DNA of 64,000 nt from Rugamonas aquatica (GTDB taxonomy: Bacteria; Pseudomonadota; Gammaproteobacteria; Burkholderiales; Burkholderiaceae_D), in NCBI RefSeq assembly GCF_009380215.1, contig NZ_WHUG01000003.1:434001-498000 (forward strand), given 5' to 3'. This document shows, in pieces, positions 57,484-64,000 of this stretch. Below the pieces are notes generated by a model. It saw only the letters and a program-made list of their open reading frames with translations, made no database searches and had not been told where the DNA came from. The position numbers and the translations under genes are program-made. Position 1 is the stretch's first letter. The number at the start of each line of letters is the position of its first letter.

Positions 57484-59016
57484 ATGAAGTTACGCGACAA
57501 GATGGTGCTGTGCATGGCTGTGGTGTGTTGTGCTTTCCTCGTCGCGCTCGGGGTGGCGTTGATGGGCATGCAAAGCGCACGCAACCAGTTCCAGCAATTC
57601 CTGGAGGTGGATCAGGCTTTGTTGCAGACCACGACCAACCTCTACGCGCAAGGTCTGCAGATGGGACAGGCGCTGCGCAACGTGGTGCTCGATCCCAGCA
57701 ACAAGGCCGGGATCAAGAATATCGAGGATGCCAGCAAATCTTTCGCAGAACACATGCAGGTGGCGCAGGGCCTGGTCGCACCGCAAAGCGAGGCCGGCAA
57801 GATGTTCGCGGACGTGGCGCAACTGCGCGAGAAACAGGCCGCGCTGCAAACGAAAATCATGGCGCTGGCCAAGGATGACCAGCCCGCTGCGATCCAGGTG
57901 TTGAACAAGGATGAGACGCCGGTCTGGCGCGTGATGCGCGGCCATCTGCTGGACTTCCTCAAGGCCAAGAAGGATGACGTCAAGGCAGCCGAAGCCAGCG
58001 TGATCGCCTCCACCCAGCGCACGCTGTGGATCAGTCTGGGCCTGGCGCTGGCCACGCTGGTGGCGGCCGGGTTGGTCACTTACTGGCTGGCGGCCAATGT
58101 GATGCGCCAGCTGGGCGGCGAGCCGGACTACGCGGCCGACATCGCGCGCCGCATCGCCGCCGGCGATTTCACCGAAGAGATACAGACGACCGGCGGCGAT
58201 CGCGACAGCCTGCTGTCGGCCATGAAGTCGATGCAGCAAAGCCTGGCCGGCATCGTGGCCCAGATCCGCAGCGGCGCCGAGACCATTTCGACGGCGTCGA
58301 GCGAAATCGCCGACGGCAACCTGGACCTGTCCAACCGCACGGAGCAGCAAGCCACTTCGCTGGGCCAGACCGCCAGCGCGATGGACCAGCTGACCGGCAC
58401 CGTCAAGCAGAATGCCGGCAGCGCGCGCCAGGCCAGCGGCCTGGTGGCGGCGACGGCGGCGGTCGCGGTCAAGGGCGGCGCGGTGGTGTCCGAGGTGGTG
58501 ACGACGATGGGCGAGATCAATCAATCGTCGCGCCGCATTGTCGACATCATCGGCGTCATCGACGGCATCGCTTTCCAGACCAATATCCTGGCGCTGAATG
58601 CGGCGGTCGAAGCGGCACGTGCAGGCGAGCAGGGGCGCGGCTTTGCCGTGGTGGCGTCCGAGGTGCGCAACCTGGCCCAGCGCTCGGCGTCCGCCGCCAA
58701 GGAAATCAAGGAACTGATCGGCGTATCGGTGCAAAGCGTGGAGCAGGGCGCGCGCCTGGTCGCGCAGGCCGGCACGACGATGGACGAGATCGTGGCCAGC
58801 GTCAATCGCGTCAGCGCCATCATGGGCGAGATCGCCGACGCCAGCGAAGAACAGACCTCGGGCATTGAGCACGTCAACAACGCCATCGTCCAGATGGACC
58901 AGGTGACGCAGCAGAATGCGGCGCTGGTGGAGCAAGCCACGGCGGCGGCGCAATCGATGCAGCAGCAGGCCGCCGAGCTGGCCGGCGCCGTCAGCGTCTT
59001 CAAGCTGCGCCGCTAG
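57484..59016 (+). CDS. Methyl-accepting chemotaxis protein
   Basis: A 510-residue transmembrane chemoreceptor. It has TM1 (about 7-29), a periplasmic four-helix-bundle-type sensor (about 30-178), TM2 (about 180-200), HAMP (about 205-255) and a signalling domain with hairpin tip motif GRGFAVVASEVRNLAQRS. GGGGAG precedes the ATG. It is divergent from the sox operon, but a link to sulfur sensing is only positional. No CheW-binding pentapeptide is seen at the tail. Confidence 0.93.
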   Translation: MKLRDKMVLCMAVVCCAFLVALGVALMGMQSARNQFQQFLEVDQALLQTTTNLYAQGLQMGQALRNVVLDPSNKAGIKNIEDASKSFAEHMQVAQGLVAPQSEAGKMFADVAQLREKQAALQTKIMALAKDDQPAAIQVLNKDETPVWRVMRGHLLDFLKAKKDDVKAAEASVIASTQRTLWISLGLALATLVAAGLVTYWLAANVMRQLGGEPDYAADIARRIAAGDFTEEIQTTGGDRDSLLSAMKSMQQSLAGIVAQIRSGAETISTASSEIADGNLDLSNRTEQQATSLGQTASAMDQLTGTVKQNAGSARQASGLVAATAAVAVKGGAVVSEVVTTMGEINQSSRRIVDIIGVIDGIAFQTNILALNAAVEAARAGEQGRGFAVVASEVRNLAQRSASAAKEIKELIGVSVQSVEQGARLVAQAGTTMDEIVASVNRVSAIMGEIADASEEQTSGIEHVNNAIVQMDQVTQQNAALVEQATAAAQSMQQQAAELAGAVSVFKLRR

Positions 59017-59374
59017 GCCGGCTCATTTCTCTGCATTGTCATCAGTTGGTAATTTTGCAAAAGTACACTGACGACATGGAAGTTCCCGGCGTCGCGTTCT
59101 TGCGGCTCGGTTTGCAGTCCATGTGATCCCCACGCGACAGACGGGCGGACCCGGCGAGACATTTTCGTGTCCTTTCGAGACAGCGGCCGCACAGGTGAAT
59201 CGTACGGCTGCCAGCGTAGGTAACATGAACTGTTTGCTAACTTGAAGTTGATGGGAACGATGGCAGCCTGACCGCCGCGCTATGATGGCTCGTGCGACCG
59301 GGGCTGCTGTACGTCGTAGTGCGAGAAAATCACATAATGAGCCATCTTGCAGAGACTCTGATCGGAGACACCCC
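59017..59374. other. Intergenic region before the SGNH hydrolase gene
   Basis: 358 bp without a credible gene. The minus-strand open frame here has no ribosome-binding site and no recognisable protein. No clear terminator is seen after the chemoreceptor gene. Confidence 0.4.
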
Positions 59375-60469
59375 ATGTCGTACACCCGCTTTCACAAGAA
59401 GTCGTTGCCTACGCTGTTGTCCACTCTTGTCTTGCTCGCCGTTGGGAACCATGCGGCGGCCAGCACCCTGAACCAGAACGTTTCCTGGACCATCGACCGG
59501 CCAGGCACCAGCACCGTTTATCGCGTGGTGGCTTACGGCGATTCCATCTTTGCCGGCTACAACGGCTCCGTCACCAGCGCCGCCAAGTACTCGGCGCCGA
59601 CGGTGGATGCGGAATACCTGTCCGCGCTGTGGAACGCCGATATCGAGAGCGTGCGCCGCACCAAGTCTGGCGCGGTCGCCTCGGATGTCTACAACAACAA
59701 GATCGTCGCCGAGCGTTCGTATATGCAGGCGAGTAACACCCGCGTGGTCGCCTTCGAAATGTGCGGCAACGATGGCTTGCAAGCCCGCACCGCTTTCAAA
59801 GGCCAGTCCGGCACCTGCGACGACAGCGTGCTGACGGCGGCGGAAAGCAGCTGCAAGACCTATGTCGCGGCCGCGATGGACTACATCAACGCCAACGCCT
59901 ATTCGGGCGTCAAGCTCAAGCTGGTGTCGAATCTGCACTACCCAGGCTATGCAGCAGACAACGTCCAGAGCTCGTGCAAAGATCCATCCACCGGCAAGAC
60001 CGTGAACATGCAGGACAAGTTCCTGCCGTCCCTGGTGCGCATCAACTTTGCGATGTGCGATCTGGCCCGCCAGAAAGGCTTTGCCTGCGCCGACAACTTC
60101 GCCCAGTACATGGGCGCGGACTATGACAGCAACGGCGACGGCAAGATCGACTCCGAGGCGCTGCGCTATGTCGCCGGCGAGAGCCAGGCCAGCTATGTCA
60201 CCCGCATCACCACCACGCTGCGTTCGACGCTGCGCGACGCTAACACGCACTTCGTGTCGTCGGGCAGCAGCTACGACTACATCCAGTCGGACGACACCCA
60301 CCCGACCTACAACGGCAGCACGGTAACGGCCGGTCTGTTCGGCGGCAGCACCGGCACGGGAGCGCCACGCTACAGCTCCTTCTCCGGCGGTAAGAATCCG
60401 ATCTGGAATCAGTACGGCCACGAGCGGATGGGCTGGGCGGTGTCGACCTACAACGTCGCAACGCCTTGA
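59375..60469 (+). CDS. Secreted SGNH/GDSL-family hydrolase
   Basis: A 364-residue exported protein. The start ATG 59375 has CGGAGA upstream, and a signal peptide covers about 1-29. SGNH blocks are visible: block I VAYGDSIFAGY (nucleophile Ser), block III EMCGNDGL (Asn) and block V DDTHPTYNG (Asp and His). Family members are esterases or lipases; six cysteines suggest disulfides in the mature enzyme. An EF-hand-like GADYDSNGDGKID segment could bind calcium. Confidence 0.85.
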   Translation: MSYTRFHKKSLPTLLSTLVLLAVGNHAAASTLNQNVSWTIDRPGTSTVYRVVAYGDSIFAGYNGSVTSAAKYSAPTVDAEYLSALWNADIESVRRTKSGAVASDVYNNKIVAERSYMQASNTRVVAFEMCGNDGLQARTAFKGQSGTCDDSVLTAAESSCKTYVAAAMDYINANAYSGVKLKLVSNLHYPGYAADNVQSSCKDPSTGKTVNMQDKFLPSLVRINFAMCDLARQKGFACADNFAQYMGADYDSNGDGKIDSEALRYVAGESQASYVTRITTTLRSTLRDANTHFVSSGSSYDYIQSDDTHPTYNGSTVTAGLFGGSTGTGAPRYSSFSGGKNPIWNQYGHERMGWAVSTYNVATP

Positions 60470-60489
60470 GGCACAGCTGAGACTATCCC

Positions 60490-61137
60490 TTGGATAAGCC
60501 TCCGAGCACCTGGCATCCGCGCGCCGGCTATCTTGCCGTCGCGCTGGTGCTGGCCGTGATCGGCTGCGGCGTGCTGGTCTATCTGGTGACGACGCCCGAC
60601 GCCAATCTGGTCGGGCCGCCGTTGTCTGCTCAGGCCAGCGCGGCGTCTGCCGCCGGGCCTCAGCCCGCGTCTGCTCCGGCGATACCGCAGCCTGTGGCGC
60701 AAGCCTCATCATCATCAACGCCGCCGCGCCTGCCGGAAGGCGACGCCGACCCGACCCGCGACCTGAAAAGCTATGTGGCCCGTGGCGAGAAGCCGACCAT
60801 GCCCGAAGTGATAGAACGCCTGCATGAGCGCGGCGTGTACTCCGGCCTCGGCGCATTTTCTCCGCCGGGCACTCGTCCGCCCATGGTCGGACTGGCTGTG
60901 CCCGAGAACTTCGAACTGCCGCCCGGCTACGTCCGCCACCACCAGGCCACCGACGACGGACAGCGCATCGAAGCCATCCTGATGTTCGCGCCGGATTTCC
61001 AACTTTACGATGCCGCCCACCAACCGATAGCCATGCCCAAAGACCGCGTCGTACCGCCTGAACTGGCTCCGCCCGGATTGCCGATCCGGCGCATCGTCAT
61101 TCCCAAGCCCGTGGACCCGACCGGCCCCGGCCGCTGA
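60490..61137 (+). CDS. Membrane-anchored protein of unknown function
   Basis: A 215-residue protein with one N-terminal membrane segment (about 14-35), a Ser/Ala/Pro-rich stretch (about 48-80), then a soluble domain (KSYVARGEKPTMPEVIERLHERGVY and following) with no recognised family. The start is probably TTG 60490, without a strong ribosome-binding site, so it is uncertain. It ends 5 bp before the Lnt-like gene. Confidence 0.6.
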   Translation: MDKPPSTWHPRAGYLAVALVLAVIGCGVLVYLVTTPDANLVGPPLSAQASAASAAGPQPASAPAIPQPVAQASSSSTPPRLPEGDADPTRDLKSYVARGEKPTMPEVIERLHERGVYSGLGAFSPPGTRPPMVGLAVPENFELPPGYVRHHQATDDGQRIEAILMFAPDFQLYDAAHQPIAMPKDRVVPPELAPPGLPIRRIVIPKPVDPTGPGR

Positions 61138-61142
61138 AAAAC

Positions 61143-63596
61143 ATGCGACAACTATTGAACTCTTCAACGACCCGTATGGCGGCCGGCATCCTGGCGAGCG
61201 CCGTTCTGTCGGCCTTGTATGCGCGTGGCGGCGCCGGTTGGCTGCTGGGCTTTGTGATGCTGGCGCCGTGGCTGTTCACGCTCAACGCCAGCCGCACGCT
61301 GGCTACAACGCTGGGCTGGGCCTACCTGATGTCGCTGGCCTTCACGGCGGCCGTGTTTCCCTGGTTCGGCACCGCGCTCGGACGCTACACGCAGACCGGC
61401 GCCACCACCGGACTGGCCGTGCTGCTGCTGGCCGCGCCCTTGTTCCAGCCGCAGTTCCTCGTGTTCGCGCTGGTGCGCCATGTGGCGGGACGCAGGCACG
61501 GCCCGCTGCTGCGCGCACTGGCTGCAGCGGCGGCGTGGGTCGCTGCCGAATGGCTGCTGCCCAAGCTGCTCGGCGACACGCTCGGTTATGGACTGTATCC
61601 ATCCCGGTTGATGCGGCAGGGCGCCGCTGTGGCTGGCGGCGCGGGCCTGACAGTGTTGCTGTTGCTGGCCAACGAAGGCGTCGTGGCCGCGCTGGCGCAT
61701 CGTCGCGATGGCTGGCGTGCGATCGCCCGGCCGCTCGCGCTGGCCGCGTTGGGGCCGCTGCTGTTGGCGGGCTACGGGCTGGCCGTGCTGCCGGATAAAG
61801 AGGGCAATGTCGTCGCCGGCAAGCCGCTGCGGGTGGGCCTGGTGCAGGCCAACCTCGTTGACTATGAAGGCATGCGCCGCCACAAGGGCGCCCGCGCGGT
61901 GGTGCAGGAAGTACTCGCCACGCACTTCGCCATGAGCTACGACGCGGTGGTGCGGCGCCATGCGGAAGTGGTGCTGTGGTCGGAGACCGCTTATCCGACC
62001 ACGTTCGGCCATCCCAAGAGCGAGGCCGGTGCGGAGTTCGACCGCGAGATTCTCGCCAACGTCCGTGCCGCCGGCGTGCCCTTCGTGTTCGGCACCTACG
62101 ATATCGACGGCGATGGCGAATACAACGCGGCCGCCTTCGTGCAGCCCGGCGCCGGCCTGACGGGTTTGTATCGCAAGACGCGGCTGTTCCCCTTCACCGA
62201 ATACGTGCCTGACTGGCTGGACGGGCCGCGCCTGCGGCAGCTGCTGCCGTGGACCGGCAACTGGCGCGCTGGCAATGGCGCGCGGGTCTTCCCGCTGAAG
62301 CTCGCCGACGGCCGCGAGGTCCCGGTGCTGCCGCTGATCTGCCTTGACGATGTCGACGCCGGCCTGGCGATCACCGGCGCCAGGCTGGGCGCGCAGGCGA
62401 TCATGACGATGTCGAACGATTCCTGGTTCACCACCGATCCCGAGGGCGCGCGCCTGCACCAGACGGTGGCGGCGTTCCGCAGCATCGAGACGCGGCTGCC
62501 GCAAGTGCGCGTCACCACCAACGGCTACAGCGCCGTGTTCGACGCCACCGGCAGCCAGCTGGCCGGCACGCGCATGGGCGAACCGGCGCTGGTGATCGCG
62601 GACGTGGTGCCAGGCCAGCCGGCGCCGACCTTGATGGTCCGCTGGGGCGACTGGGTAGGACGTGCCGCCTGCGTATTCCTGCTGTTGCTGGCGGCCAGGG
62701 CGGCCATTCCATCCTGGCGTTCGGAAGGCGAGGGGGCCTTGTCGCCCGCGCAGCCTGCCATGCGTTTCCCGGTTCGTGTCGCGGTGCTGCCGCCGGCGGC
62801 CCGGTTTGCCGCAGCGCTGTTGCGGGCCCTGGCGCGCGCGGGCCTGCTCGGCATCTGCGTGGCGCTGCTGCTGAACGAACCGTTGCGCACCAACACCCTG
62901 GCGCAGATCCGCCTGTTCAGCGGTCTGTTCCTCGCGCCGGAAATCGCCTCGTGGTGCGTGCTGCTGGCGTTTGCCGCGCAAGCATCGATCGATGGCGGCG
63001 TGCTGGTGCTGACGCGGGGCGCACAGCGCATCGAACTGGCGCTCGGCGAGATTGCATCGGTTGAGTTATGGCGCTTGCCGATTCCGGCCGCCGGTGTCGC
63101 GCTGCGGCTGGCGTCGGGCCAGCGTTGGCAGTATGGACTGGCGTTGGCCAACCCCATGGCGTTCGCCGTCGCGCTGGGACTGAAGCAGGAGCAGCCGGGC
63201 GCGGTGATGGGCGTGTATGCGCGCGCCCGTCTGGCGCTGCGCCGCCGCAAGCTCGACCGGCCGCTGGTCAAGTTCGTGCTGCTGCCGCTGGCGCTGGCGA
63301 TACCCGCGTTCCACCTGCATCAGCATATCGCCTACGGCAGCGCGTTCGGCGAGTACTACACCTACGGATTGAAGGCGTATCTCACGGCGTTTTCGTTGTG
63401 GTGGGCCGCCTGGTCCATCGGCGTCGTGCTGAGCGCGGCCTTGCTGCGGGCGGCGATTGAAGTTGGCGCCTTGATGGCGGCGTTGCTGCGTCCCGGGCAA
63501 GCCATCGCAGTGCGCGGCTGGCTGGAGCGCGCCGGCCGCCTGGCCTTGTATCTTGGCCTGCCGGGATGGTTGCTGGCGAACCTGTACGGGACGTAG
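61143..63596 (+). CDS. Apolipoprotein N-acyltransferase-like protein with C-terminal extension
   Basis: An 817-residue membrane protein. It has N-terminal transmembrane helices (about 1-225), a carbon-nitrogen hydrolase domain (about 230-500) with the Glu-Lys-Cys triad at E281 (WSETAYP), K345 (YRKTRLF) and C400 (ICLDD), and a helix near 505-525. These match Lnt layout and residue positions. Then comes an extra part of about 290 residues with several more membrane helices and no known domain. Canonical Lnt ends near 510 residues. It may be a second, specialised N-acyltransferase. Confidence 0.8.
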   Translation: MRQLLNSSTTRMAAGILASAVLSALYARGGAGWLLGFVMLAPWLFTLNASRTLATTLGWAYLMSLAFTAAVFPWFGTALGRYTQTGATTGLAVLLLAAPLFQPQFLVFALVRHVAGRRHGPLLRALAAAAAWVAAEWLLPKLLGDTLGYGLYPSRLMRQGAAVAGGAGLTVLLLLANEGVVAALAHRRDGWRAIARPLALAALGPLLLAGYGLAVLPDKEGNVVAGKPLRVGLVQANLVDYEGMRRHKGARAVVQEVLATHFAMSYDAVVRRHAEVVLWSETAYPTTFGHPKSEAGAEFDREILANVRAAGVPFVFGTYDIDGDGEYNAAAFVQPGAGLTGLYRKTRLFPFTEYVPDWLDGPRLRQLLPWTGNWRAGNGARVFPLKLADGREVPVLPLICLDDVDAGLAITGARLGAQAIMTMSNDSWFTTDPEGARLHQTVAAFRSIETRLPQVRVTTNGYSAVFDATGSQLAGTRMGEPALVIADVVPGQPAPTLMVRWGDWVGRAACVFLLLLAARAAIPSWRSEGEGALSPAQPAMRFPVRVAVLPPAARFAAALLRALARAGLLGICVALLLNEPLRTNTLAQIRLFSGLFLAPEIASWCVLLAFAAQASIDGGVLVLTRGAQRIELALGEIASVELWRLPIPAAGVALRLASGQRWQYGLALANPMAFAVALGLKQEQPGAVMGVYARARLALRRRKLDRPLVKFVLLPLALAIPAFHLHQHIAYGSAFGEYYTYGLKAYLTAFSLWWAAWSIGVVLSAALLRAAIEVGALMAALLRPGQAIAVRGWLERAGRLALYLGLPGWLLANLYGT

Positions 63597-63619
63597 CAGG
63601 TTCGCCGCTTGCCGGGTGT

Positions 63620-64000
63620 TTACAACTGCGGCTTGTTGTCGCGCACGGTATTTTCGAGATTCTTTTTCTGTTGCTCGCGTGCGGCCGCCTCGGCATTCAA
63701 TGTGCCGACGTCATGCTGCAGTGGCGGCGCGACGATTTGGACCGCATACCGGTCGAGCATGTCCTGATTGCCGGTGCGCAAAGCCGAGGTGTTGATGGTG
63801 ATGGCCATGGAGCAGGTCGGCGCGTACTCTTCATAAACACTGATGTTGTCTGAAATCGGGGTGTACCTTGAGTACGGTACTTCACGGCAGGGAGTGTAAT
63901 TGAAGTTGGTACTGAACGACGCGATCTGCTTGCCCGCCATATCGTACACCCACGCCATGTTGACCGTGATCTTGTCGCGATACATGACCTGGCCGCCGGG
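63620..64000 (-). CDS. Unknown protein, partial at window end
   Basis: A frame open through the right edge of the window with 126 codons visible; the first Met in the window (63985) is probably internal because the frame continues upstream without a stop. The visible part has two cysteines (YTPCREVP and APTCSMAI), which suggest an exported protein with a disulfide, and a charged C-terminal helix (EAAAREQQKKNLENTV). No family is recognised. Confidence 0.5.
   Translation of the reverse strand, partial: PGGQVMYRDKITVNMAWVYDMAGKQIASFSTNFNYTPCREVPYSRYTPISDNISVYEEYAPTCSMAITINTSALRTGNQDMLDRYAVQIVAPPLQHDVGTLNAEAAAREQQKKNLENTVRDNKPQL

Noticed and set aside
59023..59385. 120-codon minus-strand ORF before the SGNH hydrolase gene
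   Set aside because: It has no ribosome-binding site, its composition is Arg/Cys-rich, it overlaps the signal-peptide start of the real gene, and it has no recognisable family.

Overview
The window looks like the chromosome of a GC-rich aerobic betaproteobacterium. Gene content (tandem M13 peptidases, TonB receptor, sox cluster with SoxCD, 335-aa trimeric porin, 373-aa KAS III) suggests Oxalobacteraceae (Duganella/Massilia/Janthinobacterium-like). That placement is inference, because no rRNA or other phylogenetic marker is present.

Left chromosomal part (1-23150): a MocR regulator with a CxxC alkylhydroperoxidase-like gene; GNAT acetyltransferase plus azoreductase; a KAS III enzyme; the CtpA protease; a Spy-like periplasmic protein behind a CpxR-like box; a TonB receptor followed by three tandem M13 metallopeptidases; a lipoprotein; and a five-gene unit made of an SsuA/TauA-type ABC transporter, a DctB-type kinase and a DctD-type sigma-54 activator, preceded by an excellent -24/-12 promoter. 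Then come a membrane-anchored cytochrome c5 and tRNA-Arg(CCG).

Centre (23151-45453): a complete 22.3-kb Tn7-like transposon. Its ends are perfect 19-bp inverted repeats (TGT...ACA) flanked by a 5-bp duplication AGTTT, 27 bp downstream of the tRNA-Arg. It carries a TnsA-TnsB fusion transposase with a DD(35)E site, a TnsC/TniB ATPase and a TniQ/TnsD-like targeting protein. Cargo on the left is an HNH-domain protein, a HAD phosphatase and a small ORF. Cargo on the right is two unknown genes, an XRE-type regulator, and a five-gene, apparently defensive operon: N6-adenine methyltransferase, dual-GHKL ATPase/histidine kinase, receiver-domain protein, unknown protein, and a 1750-aa sacsin-like ATPase with a C-terminal PD-(D/E)xK (DUF3883-type) domain. 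This operon is my main candidate for an undescribed system. Right next to the transposon lies a 45-bp relic of the left end of a related, older element, so the same site has been used twice. The transposon is visibly more AT-rich than its flanks.

Right chromosomal part (45503-64000): periplasmic L-asparaginase, porin, VOC protein/MarR pair, a ten-gene sulfur-oxidation operon transcribed leftward (soxC-D-Y-Z-A-X-B-W-H plus a DsrE-like gene), a chemoreceptor, an SGNH hydrolase, a small membrane-anchored protein, an apolipoprotein N-acyltransferase homologue with an unusual ~300-residue C-terminal extension, and a gene cut by the window end. Complete SoxXAYZB plus SoxCD predicts periplasmic oxidation of thiosulfate to sulfate.

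Non-coding elements read directly from the sequence include two copies of a long palindromic repeat, a REP-like hairpin pair, matched operator half-sites around the MocR gene, paired palindromes upstream of the sigma-54 promoter, a MarR-type repeat operator, and several intrinsic terminators.
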